A DNA stretch of 39,922 nt from Acidisphaera sp. S103 (lineage in GTDB: Bacteria; Pseudomonadota; Alphaproteobacteria; Acetobacterales; Acetobacteraceae), in assembly GCF_009765975.1 (NCBI RefSeq), contig NZ_LMUJ01000026.1:17129-57050 (forward strand), read 5' to 3'. The position numbers and the translations under genes were made by a program. The notes below the pieces were generated by a model. That model did not search any database. It was not told the DNA's origin and saw nothing but the letters and a program-made list of their open reading frames with translations. This document shows positions 23,854-33,444 of this stretch, one piece after another. Positions within the stretch are counted from its first letter, which is position 1. Every line of letters starts with the position of its first letter.

Positions 23854-26772
23854 ATGAGCGCCAACCTCGCCGAGTCCGTAATGCCCGACAACGCGGCTTT
23901 CGCGATGCGTCTGGCCCGCAACATCAAGGGCGAGGTGCTGTTCGATCGCGCCAGCCGGGGCCGCTACAGCACGGATGCCTCGATCTATCAGATGGAGCCG
24001 GTCGGCGTGATCGTGCCGGAGACGATCGACGACGTCGTGGCGGCGATGTCGCTCGCGCGCGACGAGGGGATTCCCGTCCTGGCGCGCGGCGGCGGCACCA
24101 GCCAATGCGGCCAGACGGTCAACCGGGCGCTGGTGATCGACTGCTCCAAACATTTGCGGCGCATTTTGCACGTGGATGCCGAGGCGCGGACGGCACTGGT
24201 GGAACCAGGCTTGGTATTGGGGCACCTCAACAACGCGCTGCGCTCAGAAAAGCTGTTTTTTCCGGTCGATCCCTCGACTCATGCCCGCTGCACGATCGGC
24301 GGCATGGCGGGGAACAACTCTTGCGGGTCGAAGTCCATCCGCTATGGGTTGATGGCTGATAATGTGCGGGCGATCCAGGCAATTTTGTCGGACGGCTCGC
24401 AGCATCGATTCGGAATCGTCCCGGACAACCTGGGGGACCGGATGCCGGCGACGATCGCCGATCTGGTTCAGCGCCTACGGGCTTTGGGCATCTCCGAAGC
24501 CGACGAAATCGCCGCCCGTTTCCCGAAGCAGCTTCGCCGCGTCGGCGGCTATAACATCGACACGTTAACCGCCGCCGCCCGTGCGTCGGGCCGCGACAAT
24601 CTGGCCCGCCTGTTGGTCGGGTCGGAGGGCACGCTGGCCTTCTCGGCGGCAATCGAACTGACGTTGCAGCCGGTCAAGCCGCGCAAGGTGCTGGGCATCT
24701 GCCAGTTCCCGACCTTCCGGAAGGCGATGGAAGCGTCCAGGCACATCGTCGCCCTGGACCCCGAGGCGGTCGAACTGGTCGACCGAACCATGATCGACCT
24801 CGGCCGTGGCATCCCGATCTACCGTGCGACGATCGACCAGATGCTGATCGGCGAACCCGACAGCCTGCTGATTGTCGAGTTCCACGGCCACGAAGACGTC
24901 CCGTTGCTCGCCAAACTGGCCGAACTCGAAACCCTGATGGGCGATCTGGGCCATCCGGGTGTCGTCCGCGTCATCGATCCTGCGTTCCAGGCGGACATCG
25001 CTTCGGTGCGGGAGGCCGGCCTGAACATCATGATGTCGATGAAGGGCGACGGAAAGCCGGTGTCATTCATCGAGGATTGCGCGGTCGATCTGGACGACTT
25101 GGCGGACTACACGGAACGCTTGAACGGCGTTTTCGAACGCCACGGCACCAAGGGGACGTGGTACGCCCACGCCTCCGTCGGCTGCCTGCATGTGCGGCCG
25201 GTCCTGAACATGAAGGACCCGGCGGACGTCGCGACGATGCGATCGGTCGCCGAGGAAGCCTTCGCCCTGGTTCGGGAATACAAAGGATCGCACAGCGGCG
25301 AACACGGCGACGGCCTGGTGCGCAGTGAGTTCCACGAACAGATGTTCGGCCCCCGAATCGTCCGCGCGTTCGAGACGGTGAAGGAGGCGTTCGATCCGAT
25401 CGGCTTGCTGAACCCGAACCGGATCACCCATCCGCCGAAAATGGATGACCGGACGCTGTTCCGCTACGGGCCGGGCTACAGTCCGATCAGCGATTTCATC
25501 CCCAAACTCGACTGGTCCGACCATCCCGGCCCGATGGGCGGCATGCTTGGTGCCGTCGAGATGTGCAACAACAACGGCACCTGCCGCGGCTTCGATTCCG
25601 GCGTTATGTGCCCCAGCTATCGGGTGACCCGCGACGAGACCCACCTGACCCGCGGGCGCGCCAACACGCTACGGCTGGCGCTGACCGGGCAGCTAGGCGC
25701 GGATGCCATGACGTCGGAGCCGATGGCTGACGCGATGGCTCTGTGCGTGTCCTGCAAGGCCTGCAAGCGGGAATGCCCGACCGGCGTCGACATGGCCAAG
25801 ATGAAGATCGAGGTCACCGCCGCCCGCGCCGAACGGCACGGGGTGAAATGGCGGGAGGGACTGATCGCGGAACTGCCGCGCTATGCCCCGCTGGTCTCCC
25901 AGGTGCCGGGGCTGGCGAATTTGCGCAACCACCTGCCGCCGCTGCGCTGGCTGACCGAACATTTCCTGGGCTTTTCCGCCGCTCGGCGGTTGCCGAAATG
26001 GCGCCGGGACAAGTTCCTGAACAAAGAGGCCGCGGCCGGCGCCCCCGCGTCGCCGCGCGGCGACGTCTATCTGCTGGCGGACACGTTCAACCGATATTTC
26101 GAGCCGGAAAACCTGCGCGCCGCGGTGAAGGTGCTGGCCGCGGCGGGCTATCGGGCGATCGTCCCGTCAACCGGTGGACGGCCGTTGTGCTGCGGCCGCA
26201 CGTGGCTCGCCGGCGGGATGGTGGACAAGGCGCGACAGGAAGCCGCGCGCACAATGCGTTACCTGCCGGACAACCTGCCGATCATCGGCCTGGAACCGTC
26301 GTGCCTGATGACGCTGCGGGACGAATTCCGCTCGTTGCTGCCGGGTGCGGCGACGGACCGGTTCGCCGAACGGTCGATGCTGCTGAGCGAATTCATCGCG
26401 AAGGAAAAGCCGGATCTGGCGTTGCGGCCGTTGCCGGGAACGGCTCGGGTTCACGGCCATTGCCATCAGAAGGCGTTCGGGGCGTTTCCCGATGCACTGG
26501 CGATGCTGCGGCTGATCCCCAAGCTGTCGGCTCAGCCGATTGCCTCATCGTGCTGCGGCATGGCGGGGACCTTCGGCTATCAGGCGGAGACCGAAGCAAC
26601 ATCGCGGGCGATGGCCGAGGCGGATCTGCTGCCTGCGGTTCGGGCGGCGGCGGCCCATGATTTCATCGTCGCGGACGGGACATCCTGCCGGCATCAGATC
26701 CGAGACCTGTCAGGGCGGGAGGCGATTCACTCGGTACGGCTGATGGAGCGGGCGCTGGAAGTGGCGCCATAA
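23854..26772 (+). CDS. Fused FAD-linked oxidase / Fe-S 2-hydroxyacid dehydrogenase (YdiJ-like)
   Basis: A 972-residue fusion of a GlcD-like flavin part and a GlcF-like iron-sulfur part. E. coli YdiJ, a D-2-hydroxyglutarate dehydrogenase, has the same layout. The FAD-binding domain is at about 45-270 (ARGGGTSQCGQTVN, GGMAGNNSCGSKSIRYGL) and the C-terminal oxidase cap at 270-540 with HSGEHGDGLVRSEF. Cysteines C571, C577 and C586, then C631, C634, C637 and C641 (CVSCKACKRECP), suit Fe-S clusters. Two CCG motifs follow (C779-C780 and C900-C901). It likely oxidises a D-2-hydroxyacid and passes electrons to the respiratory chain. Substrate is unproven; glycolate, D-lactate or 2-hydroxyglutarate are candidates. 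Confidence 0.87.
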   Translation: MSANLAESVMPDNAAFAMRLARNIKGEVLFDRASRGRYSTDASIYQMEPVGVIVPETIDDVVAAMSLARDEGIPVLARGGGTSQCGQTVNRALVIDCSKHLRRILHVDAEARTALVEPGLVLGHLNNALRSEKLFFPVDPSTHARCTIGGMAGNNSCGSKSIRYGLMADNVRAIQAILSDGSQHRFGIVPDNLGDRMPATIADLVQRLRALGISEADEIAARFPKQLRRVGGYNIDTLTAAARASGRDNLARLLVGSEGTLAFSAAIELTLQPVKPRKVLGICQFPTFRKAMEASRHIVALDPEAVELVDRTMIDLGRGIPIYRATIDQMLIGEPDSLLIVEFHGHEDVPLLAKLAELETLMGDLGHPGVVRVIDPAFQADIASVREAGLNIMMSMKGDGKPVSFIEDCAVDLDDLADYTERLNGVFERHGTKGTWYAHASVGCLHVRPVLNMKDPADVATMRSVAEEAFALVREYKGSHSGEHGDGLVRSEFHEQMFGPRIVRAFETVKEAFDPIGLLNPNRITHPPKMDDRTLFRYGPGYSPISDFIPKLDWSDHPGPMGGMLGAVEMCNNNGTCRGFDSGVMCPSYRVTRDETHLTRGRANTLRLALTGQLGADAMTSEPMADAMALCVSCKACKRECPTGVDMAKMKIEVTAARAERHGVKWREGLIAELPRYAPLVSQVPGLANLRNHLPPLRWLTEHFLGFSAARRLPKWRRDKFLNKEAAAGAPASPRGDVYLLADTFNRYFEPENLRAAVKVLAAAGYRAIVPSTGGRPLCCGRTWLAGGMVDKARQEAARTMRYLPDNLPIIGLEPSCLMTLRDEFRSLLPGAATDRFAERSMLLSEFIAKEKPDLALRPLPGTARVHGHCHQKAFGAFPDALAMLRLIPKLSAQPIASSCCGMAGTFGYQAETEATSRAMAEADLLPAVRAAAAHDFIVADGTSCRHQIRDLSGREAIHSVRLMERALEVAP

Positions 26773-26943
26773 GCGGTCGCGCATCTTGTGGTTGTATCGG
26801 AAAATAGTCTTAAAAGCGCCATTTGCACGGCATGATTCTTCTGGTATGTCTAATTTTTAACCTAGCGCTTAATTGTGATTTAATCGATGATAAGGTGTCA
26901 TGGCTCCGGGGAGCGTTCGTCGAACCCGACCTGGATCGGCCAA

Positions 26944-26960
26944 AATGCCGAAATGGCATT
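26944..26960. promoter_or_regulatory. Inverted repeat before the RND efflux genes
   Basis: AATGCC-GAAAT-GGCATT, 6-base arms, lies 30 bases before the adaptor start, in a 218-base gap that is clearly AT-richer than its surroundings (26806-26890 most so). It may be the operator of a local or distant repressor. No regulator gene is adjacent, and I could not place firm -35/-10 boxes. Confidence 0.35.
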
Positions 26961-26990
26961 GATTCGATTTGTGGTAATTAGGGCGAGGGA

Positions 26991-28151
26991 ATGCTGGTAA
27001 AGACCAAATTTGTGCGTCGATTTATTCGGCGCGTAGGGTGCGGTGCTGCGTTTTGCTTTGTCGCGGGTGCCCCTGTCATCGCAGGCGCGCAACCCGTACC
27101 GCAGGATTCCCGTGTCCCGGTTACCGTCACCAAGGCGGTTCGGCAGGATGTGCCCATCTGGTTGCGCGGCCTGGGGACGGTTCAGGCGAATTACGCCGTT
27201 CAACTGCGACCGCGCGTCGACGGCACGCTGACGCAAGTGCCGGTCAAGGAAGGGCAGGGGGTCAAGCAGGGCGATTTGCTGGCCGTTATCGACCCCCGTC
27301 CGTACCAGGCCGCATTGGACACCGCCGTCGCCAAGAAGCAGCAGGATCAGGCGCAGCTTTCGAACGCACAGGCGGATCTCGCGCGTTATGCGTCCCTGGT
27401 CCGGAAGGACTTCGCGTCCCGTCAGCAACTCGATACCCAGCAGGCCCTGGTAAAGCAGTTTTCAGCGGCAATACTGGGCGACGACGCGCAAATCGAGGCG
27501 GCTCAACTCAATCTGAGCTTCTGTTACATTACTTCACCATTTGATGGCCGTGTCGGTCTGCGCAACGTCGACCCCGGTAACATCGTGCATTCGGCGGAGG
27601 CGACGCCGATCATATCGGTGACCCAGATCCAGCCGATCACCGTCACTTTCACGCTGCCGCAGGACAACCTTCCTGCGATCATGCAGGCGATGGCGAAGCA
27701 CACACTGGATGTCGTGGTGTATGCCAGCGACAACACGACGGAACTCGACCGCGGTGTTCTGCTGACACCCGACAACACTATCGACATCACCACGGGAACG
27801 ATCAAGCTGAAGGCGACCTTTGCCAACGCGCATGACACGCTGTGGCCGGGTCAGTTCGTGAACGCAAGGCTGCTGCTGGGAACCGACACCAACGTAATCG
27901 CCGTCGCCGCGCCGACGGTCCAGCACGGTCCCAATGGTCTTTTTGTCTACCAGCTCGCCCAGGACAATACGGTCAAGGTGCAACCAATCCAGGTCGTGCG
28001 GCAGGAGGGCGACGTTTACGTCGTCTCCAACGGTCTGGCGGACGGAACGATAGTGGTCGCGACTGGCCAATCCCGGTTGCAGGCCGGCACACGGGTCTCC
28101 GTGCGGGAGGCTCAGGCCACACCCGCGGCTTCAACCAAGTCTGGCAGCTAG
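26991..28151 (+). CDS. RND efflux periplasmic adaptor (MdtA-like)
   Basis: A 386-residue membrane fusion protein that joins an RND pump to an outer membrane channel. An N-terminal leader (about 1-33, GAAFCFVAGAPVIAGAQ) exports it. The lipoyl halves are AVQLRPRVDGTLTQV (about 63-77) and FDGRVGLRNVDPGNIV (about 184-199). Between them is a coiled-coil hairpin rich in Gln and Ala (KKQQDQAQLSNAQADLARY). The beta-barrel and membrane-proximal domains follow. The ATG has AGGGCG and GAGGGA close upstream, with tight spacing. The pump gene follows after 27 bases. Confidence 0.88.
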   Translation: MLVKTKFVRRFIRRVGCGAAFCFVAGAPVIAGAQPVPQDSRVPVTVTKAVRQDVPIWLRGLGTVQANYAVQLRPRVDGTLTQVPVKEGQGVKQGDLLAVIDPRPYQAALDTAVAKKQQDQAQLSNAQADLARYASLVRKDFASRQQLDTQQALVKQFSAAILGDDAQIEAAQLNLSFCYITSPFDGRVGLRNVDPGNIVHSAEATPIISVTQIQPITVTFTLPQDNLPAIMQAMAKHTLDVVVYASDNTTELDRGVLLTPDNTIDITTGTIKLKATFANAHDTLWPGQFVNARLLLGTDTNVIAVAAPTVQHGPNGLFVYQLAQDNTVKVQPIQVVRQEGDVYVVSNGLADGTIVVATGQSRLQAGTRVSVREAQATPAASTKSGS

Positions 28152-28178
28152 TCACAACGAAGGGGGAGAGCCCACGAC

Positions 28179-31100
28179 ATGAGCATTTCCACCCCATTCA
28201 TCCGACGACCCGTCGCGACCTCGCTGCTGACCGCCGCGCTCGTCCTGGTGGGCCTCGCCGCGTATCCATTTCTGCCGGTCGCGCCGCTGCCACGCGTCGA
28301 ATTCCCGACGATCTCCGTCTCCTCCAGTTTCCCCGGCGCCAGCCCCGAGACCATGGCCAGCACCGTGGCGCAGCCACTGGAAAAGCAATTCGCCCAAATA
28401 CCCGGCGTGGCGCAGCTTACCTCGGTCAGCGTCCTGGGCGCGGCGCAGATCGTCCTGCAGTTCGACCTCGACCGGGACATCGACGCGGCGGCCGGCGATG
28501 TGCAGGCGGCGATCAATGCCGCCAGCGGCCAATTGCCCAAGGCGCTGCCGTCCAGCCCCACCTATCGCAAGGTCAACCCGTCCGACTCACCGATCATGAT
28601 CCTGTCCGTCCAATCGGATGAGATACCGCTGATCAACGTCGACGAGTACGCCGACGTCGTGCTGTCACAGCAGTTGTCGCAGATCGCCGGCGTTTCCCAG
28701 GTGCTGATCGGCGGTGAACAGAAGCGTGCTGTGCGGGTGCAGGTTGATCCCGGCAAGCTCGCGGCCATGGGCATGACGCTGGAGGACGTGCGTGGCGTGC
28801 TGGTCAACGCCACCGTCGATTCGCCAAAAGGCACGGTCGATACCGCGAGGCAGTCTTTCGCGGTCTATGACAACGATCAGCTGACCAAGGCGTCGGAATA
28901 TGACAACGTGATCCTGGCCTGGCGCAATGGCGCGCCGGTACGGGTGCGCGATATCGGCCGAGCGATCGACGGGCCGGAAAATCAGCTTCTGGGTGCCTGG
29001 CAGAACGGCAAGAAGGGCATCCTGCTGGTTGTGTTCAAGCAACCCGGCGCCAACGTCATCGACACGGTGAACCACATCAAGGCGGCGTTGCCGCATCTGG
29101 AAGCGTCGATTCCGCCGTCCGTCCACGTCGATGTCATCATGGACCGGACGCTGACTATCCGGGCCTCGGTGGCGGACGTGCAGTTCACGCTGATCCTGTC
29201 CATCTGCCTGGTGGTCATGGTGATCTTCCTGTTTCTGCGCAGCTTCTGGGCGACCATCATTCCATCCATCACCGTGCCGGTGGCATTGATCTGCACCTTC
29301 GCGGCCATGTTCCTGTTCGGCTACAGCGTGGACAATCTGTCGCTGATGGCCCTTACCATCGCGGTCGGGTTCGTCGTGGACGACGCGATCGTCATGCTGG
29401 AGAATATCTTCCGGCACATCGAGGACGGCATGGATCCGCTGGAGGCGTCACTGAAAGGCGCCGGTGAGATCGGGTTCACCATCGTTTCGATAAGCTGCTC
29501 GCTGGTGGCGGTGTTCATTCCGCTGCTGCTGATGGGTGGGATCGTCGGACGTCTGTTCCGGGAATTCGCGATGACCATCACCATCGCGGTGCTGCTGTCG
29601 GCATTCATTTCGCTGACGTTGACCCCGATGATGTGCTCGCGTTTCCTCAAGCACCATTCCGGCGGCCATAACTGGGCCTACCGCCTGGTCGAGGGCTTCT
29701 TCGACGCCCTGATCGGCGGTTACCGCCGCACGCTGGATATCGCCCTGAAGTTCCGCTTCATCACCCTGTTGGTCTTCCTGGCGACGGCAACCACCACGGT
29801 GTATCTCTACATCGTCATTCCAAAGGGATTCTTCCCGGCACAGGACACCGGGGTGGTGTTCGGCGTCACCGAAGGATCGCAGGACATCTCCTTCGGCCAG
29901 ATGTCGGACATCCAGGCGAAGCTGAACGCCATTGTCGCCGCCGACCCCGATACCGCCGCTTACGGCGCCACGGTCGGCGCCGGCGTGGGCGGGCAGACCG
30001 GCAACAACGGGCGGATTTATATCGCGCTTAAGCCGTGGGATGAGCGGGTTGGCGGGTCCGCGCAGCAATACATCGCGCGGCTGCGTCCCAAGTTCAACGC
30101 GGTCGCTGGCGGCGCGGCGTTCCTGCAGGCGGCACAGGATATCCGCGTCGGCGGACGCCTGACCAAGACGGAGTTCCAATACACGCTGCAGGACGCCGAC
30201 TTCGACGAACTCTTCTCCTGGGGGCCGAAGGTTCTGGCGCGGCTTCAGACGCTGCCGATGCTGCGTGACGTCACCACCGACCAGCAGACCGGCGGCACCA
30301 CCGTCAGCCTGACGATCGACCGCGACAAGGCGGCACGCTTCGGGGTGCAGCCGCAGGTCATCGACGACACGATCTACGATGCGTTCGGCCAGCGGCAGAT
30401 CACGCAGTACTTCAGCCAGGTGAATTCCTATCACTTGATCCTGGAGGTGATGCCCGGCCAGGCGTCCGATGTGGACACGTTGAGCAAGCTGTATGTCCAT
30501 TCGACGACCGGGCAGACGGTTCCGCTAAACGCCTTCGCCAAATGGTCCACCGCGCCGGTCCAACCTCTTTCCATCAGCCACCAGAGCCAGTTCCCAGCCG
30601 TGACGATCTCCTTCAACCTGGCACAGGGCGCGGCGCTTGGTCAGGCCGTGGATGCCATCAACGCGGCGATGCGGGACATGGGCACGCCGATAACGCTGCA
30701 AAGCTCCTTCCAGGGAACGGCGCAGGCATTCCAGTCGTCGCTATCCAGCCAGCCCTACCTGATCGCGGCGGCGCTGATCACTGTCTACATCATTCTGGGC
30801 ATCTTGTATGAGAGCTACATTTTGCCGCTGACCATCCTGTCCACGCTGCCGTCCGCGGGTGTGGGCGCGCTGCTGATGCTGATGCTGTTCCACTATGAAC
30901 TGACTGTCATCGCGCTGATCGGCATCATTCTGCTGATCGGCATCGTGAAGAAGAACGGCATCATGATGGTCGATTTCGCCATCAATGCCGAACGCCGTGA
31001 TGGAATCCCGCCACTGGCCGCCATTCGTCAGGCCTGCCTGCTGCGGTTCCGCCCGATCTTCATGACCACGATGGCGGCGATGCTCTCCGGCATCCCACTC

Positions 31101-31301
31101 ATGCTCGGCACCGGCGCCGGGTCCGAACTGCGCCGGCCGCTTGGCTTCGCGATGGTAGGGGGATTGGCGCTCAGTCAGGTCCTGACGCTTTACACGACGC
31201 CGGTTATCTATCTGTATCTGGACAGGCTGCAGCACTGGCTGGCACCGCGCCGGTCGCGCATGCCGGCCCTGGCAGCGAAAATGGGAGCAGAGGCGGATTG
31301 A
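28179..31301 (+). CDS. RND multidrug efflux permease (HAE1 family, MdtB/C-like)
   Basis: A 1040-residue proton-driven exporter of the AcrB/MdtBC type. Twelve membrane segments are arranged as 1+5 twice with two large periplasmic loops. It starts MSISTPFIRRPVATSLLT and has the proton-relay acids in segment 4 (GFVVDDAIVMLENIFRH) and the segment 10 lysine (GIVKKNGIMMVDFAINAE). Adaptor and pump form a two-gene unit after an AT-rich control region. No outer membrane factor follows; tRNA-Val comes next on the other strand, so a channel from elsewhere would be needed. GGGGGAGAG precedes the ATG. Confidence 0.93.
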   Translation: MSISTPFIRRPVATSLLTAALVLVGLAAYPFLPVAPLPRVEFPTISVSSSFPGASPETMASTVAQPLEKQFAQIPGVAQLTSVSVLGAAQIVLQFDLDRDIDAAAGDVQAAINAASGQLPKALPSSPTYRKVNPSDSPIMILSVQSDEIPLINVDEYADVVLSQQLSQIAGVSQVLIGGEQKRAVRVQVDPGKLAAMGMTLEDVRGVLVNATVDSPKGTVDTARQSFAVYDNDQLTKASEYDNVILAWRNGAPVRVRDIGRAIDGPENQLLGAWQNGKKGILLVVFKQPGANVIDTVNHIKAALPHLEASIPPSVHVDVIMDRTLTIRASVADVQFTLILSICLVVMVIFLFLRSFWATIIPSITVPVALICTFAAMFLFGYSVDNLSLMALTIAVGFVVDDAIVMLENIFRHIEDGMDPLEASLKGAGEIGFTIVSISCSLVAVFIPLLLMGGIVGRLFREFAMTITIAVLLSAFISLTLTPMMCSRFLKHHSGGHNWAYRLVEGFFDALIGGYRRTLDIALKFRFITLLVFLATATTTVYLYIVIPKGFFPAQDTGVVFGVTEGSQDISFGQMSDIQAKLNAIVAADPDTAAYGATVGAGVGGQTGNNGRIYIALKPWDERVGGSAQQYIARLRPKFNAVAGGAAFLQAAQDIRVGGRLTKTEFQYTLQDADFDELFSWGPKVLARLQTLPMLRDVTTDQQTGGTTVSLTIDRDKAARFGVQPQVIDDTIYDAFGQRQITQYFSQVNSYHLILEVMPGQASDVDTLSKLYVHSTTGQTVPLNAFAKWSTAPVQPLSISHQSQFPAVTISFNLAQGAALGQAVDAINAAMRDMGTPITLQSSFQGTAQAFQSSLSSQPYLIAAALITVYIILGILYESYILPLTILSTLPSAGVGALLMLMLFHYELTVIALIGIILLIGIVKKNGIMMVDFAINAERRDGIPPLAAIRQACLLRFRPIFMTTMAAMLSGIPLMLGTGAGSELRRPLGFAMVGGLALSQVLTLYTTPVIYLYLDRLQHWLAPRRSRMPALAAKMGAEAD

Positions 31302-31323
31302 AATCCGGCGCCCGGAAGGGCGG

Positions 31324-31398
31324 TGGTGGGCGCGACAGGGATTGAACCTGTGACCCCCTCCGTGTCAGGGAGGTGCTCTCCCGCTGAGCTACGCGCCC
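31324..31398 (-). tRNA. tRNA-Val (GAC)
   Basis: Minus-strand cloverleaf. Acceptor GGGCGCG (31398-31392) pairs with CGCGCCC (31334-31328). The D-arm starts AGCTCAGCGGGAGAGC. The anticodon arm CTCCC-TGACAC-GGAG gives anticodon GAC. The T-arm is ACAGGTTCAATCCCTGT. The 3' CCA is encoded at 31326-31324. It lies between the RND pump and rlmH. Confidence 0.95.
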
Positions 31399-31479
31399 GT
31401 TTCACCGGGAGGCCGTGTTTAGCCTGCGCTGCGATCCTTCCGCAAGACCGGATCGCTCAGCAAAAGAAGCTTATGAGCC

Positions 31480-31941
31480 ATGCACCTCATTGCGATCGGG
31501 CGGCTGCGAAGCGGGCCTGAGGCGGACCTGTTCGAACGCTACAATATACGGCTGCGGCCGCGCCTGACGATTGCCGAGCTGGCGGAGGAGCGAGGCACCC
31601 CAACCGTGGTGAAGCGGAAGGAGGGCGCTGCGCTGCTGGCTGCCTTGCCGCGGGACGCCTTCGTGGTGCCCCTCGACCTGGGCGGCTACGCGCTGGACAG
31701 CGAGTCGTTTGCCGGCCGCCTGGGCCAATGGGCAACTTTGTCGCGTCCGGTATGCTTCCTGATCGGCGGCGCCGAGGGATTGGACGCGCCAGTCATCGCC
31801 AGGGCCGACTATCTGCTTTCCCTGGGCACGATGACCTGGCCGCATTTCCTGGTCAGGGCGATGTTGGCCGAACAACTTTATCGGGCCCAGGCGATTGCGC
31901 AGGGCCATCCCTATCATCGGGCGGGCCGTCCGGAGGCCTGA
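31480..31941 (+). CDS. rlmH: 23S rRNA (pseudouridine-1915-N3)-methyltransferase RlmH
   Basis: A 153-residue SPOUT methyltransferase that modifies pseudouridine 1915 of 23S rRNA in the assembled ribosome. It has [14 protein letters not shown] at the start, [19 protein letters not shown], then the knot region [10 protein letters not shown] and [24 protein letters not shown], and ends HPYHR. In many bacteria it follows rsfS; here it stands between tRNA-Val and tatA. Confidence 0.95.
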   Translation: MHLIAIGRLRSGPEADLFERYNIRLRPRLTIAELAEERGTPTVVKRKEGAALLAALPRDAFVVPLDLGGYALDSESFAGRLGQWATLSRPVCFLIGGAEGLDAPVIARADYLLSLGTMTWPHFLVRAMLAEQLYRAQAIAQGHPYHRAGRPEA

Positions 31942-32099
31942 CTCCCGACCGCCGACAAACGGTGCTTGCATCAGTCGGCGACTCGCGCCATGTCAGCCCC
32001 TGGGACGACCGGTTGGTGGTCCCCGAGGGCATGAACGGTAATCGCACCCTGGCGCGGGGTCTGGGACGTTGGCGTCGAAGCAGCGATTAAGGAGGACGT

Positions 32100-32345
32100 A
32101 TGGGTAGCTTCAGCATCTGGCACTGGTTGGTGGTGTTGGCCGTGATCCTTGTGCTGTTTGGCGGCGGCAACAAGATCAGTGGGTTGATGGGTGACTTTGC
32201 CAAGGGCATCAAATCCTTCAAGAAAAATATGGCAGAGCCTGACGATGCCTCGATGGAGGAAACCGCGTCGAAGCCAAGCGGCTCGCTGGCGGGTCCTGGC
32301 GCGCAGACCACGGCGACACACCGCGAACCGTCGACGACGGCCTGA
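32100..32345 (+). CDS. tatA: Twin-arginine translocase subunit TatA
   Basis: An 81-residue TatA, the pore-forming subunit for export of folded proteins. The single N-terminal membrane helix (about 5-20, [17 protein letters not shown]) is followed by the amphipathic helix [20 protein letters not shown] and an acidic, Ser/Thr-rich tail. AAGGAGGACGT is a strong ribosome site. tatB and tatC are not next to it. Confidence 0.93.
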   Translation: MGSFSIWHWLVVLAVILVLFGGGNKISGLMGDFAKGIKSFKKNMAEPDDASMEETASKPSGSLAGPGAQTTATHREPSTTA

Positions 32346-32498
32346 CGGCAGCAGACCGGTCGGCGGAGCGTTCGGGGCGATGTCCGGCTTGCGCCGAATC
32401 TTTCAATAATTTAAGGCATCGATGTAATCTCGCGGACGTTGCTTACGTGAGACGTCTGCGCATTTTGGGCGATTGGCAAAGAGGATGCCTGGGGACGG

Positions 32499-33179
32499 AT
32501 GAATCAGACTCTCCGAAAACAGGACCCATCGGCTGGTGCCGCTCGGTTCGTGCCTGTCGCGGCGCTGGATCAGGCCTCGATCCTGGAGGCTTATCGCCGA
32601 TGGGCGCATATCTATGACACCTCATTTGGCGGTTTTTCGTCGAAGGCCCGGTTGCGCGCGGTTTCCCTGGTCAACCGGCTGCCTGGGACGGATGTGCTGG
32701 AGGTCGGAGTCGGGACGGGACTGGCGCTTCCCCATTACGATCAGGACAAGCTGATCACCGGTATCGATCTGTCGAAAGAGATGCTGCGCAAGGCTCGGGA
32801 GCGAACGCGGGAGCGTGCGCTGACCAACGTAAAGGCGCTGCACGAGATGGATGCCGAGGCGACACCTTTTGAGGACGCGTCGTTCGACATTGCGGTGGCG
32901 ATGTTCGTGGCCTCCGTTGTGCCGAATCCCCGACGGTTGCTGGCCGAAATGCGTCGCCTGGTGCGGCCGGGTGGCAATATTCTGTTCATCAACCATTTCG
33001 CCGCGGCCCGTGGCCCTAGATGGTGGCTGGAGCGTGCGATGGCGCCGGCGTCCAAGGCGCTGGGCTGGCACCCCGATTTCGCCATGGACGCGATTTTTTC
33101 CGCCGACGATCTCGCGCGGATCGAGACCGAGGCGGTTTCCCGGTTCGGGATTTTCACCCTGGTCCGCCTGCGGGTTTAG
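32499..33179 (+). CDS. Class I SAM methyltransferase, PmtA (phosphatidylethanolamine N-methyltransferase)-like
   Basis: A 226-residue methyltransferase. SAM motif I is VLEVGVGTGLALPHY (66-80), the acidic residue for the ribose is in GIDLSKEMLRKAR (88-100), and DASFDIAVAMFVASVVPNP is motif IV. The segment YRRWAHIYDTSFGG near residue 32 is typical of rhizobial and acetobacterial PmtA, which makes phosphatidylcholine. The exact substrate remains inference. GGGGACGG precedes the ATG. It has its own 154-base leader after tatA, and a hairpin begins on the last base of its stop codon. Confidence 0.82.
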   Translation: MNQTLRKQDPSAGAARFVPVAALDQASILEAYRRWAHIYDTSFGGFSSKARLRAVSLVNRLPGTDVLEVGVGTGLALPHYDQDKLITGIDLSKEMLRKARERTRERALTNVKALHEMDAEATPFEDASFDIAVAMFVASVVPNPRRLLAEMRRLVRPGGNILFINHFAAARGPRWWLERAMAPASKALGWHPDFAMDAIFSADDLARIETEAVSRFGIFTLVRLRV

Positions 33180-33201
33180 CGTCCGAACCGGCATCGGACG
33201 C
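33179..33201 (+). terminator. Hairpin at the methyltransferase stop
   Basis: Arms GCGTCCGA and TCGGACGC, 8 bases each, with loop ACCGGCA. It starts on the last base of the stop codon. There is no T-run, so a Rho-independent role is uncertain. Confidence 0.4.
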
Positions 33202-33241
33202 GACGCGCCTTCTCCAGACAAAGAAATTCGGCGTGTGATAA

Positions 33242-33294
33242 TTCCGGCCGGGACCGGTAGGTTTGCCAGGGTAACACCGGGTCGCCGGCCGGAA
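33242..33294. repeat. Inverted repeat in the cox leader
   Basis: TTCCGGCCGG (33242-33251) and CCGGCCGGAA (33285-33294) are perfect 10-base arms, 33 bases apart, about 150 bases before coxB. It could be a regulator site or a stem in the leader RNA. The rest of this 265-base gap shows no gene or clear promoter. Confidence 0.45.
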
Positions 33295-33444
33295 AAATTC
33301 TAGGCCGGTCGCGCCGAAAGCGGGGCAACTTCATCCCTGACACCTTGATCTTGTCGATTGCGTCCGGTAGGCGAACAGCAGAGATGCGGCGCCGCGTATC
33401 GACCTGTGGTGCGTGACCTGCGAGCGAGTTGGGGTAGTCAATCG

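Noticed and set aside
29448..30500. A 350-codon minus-strand frame inside the RND pump
   Set aside because: It is antisense to a complete pump gene with all key residues and shows no domain.
31324..31398. tRNA-Val as an attachment site of an integrated element
   Set aside because: No integrase gene and no repeated tRNA end were seen nearby; the flanking genes look like ordinary chromosome.
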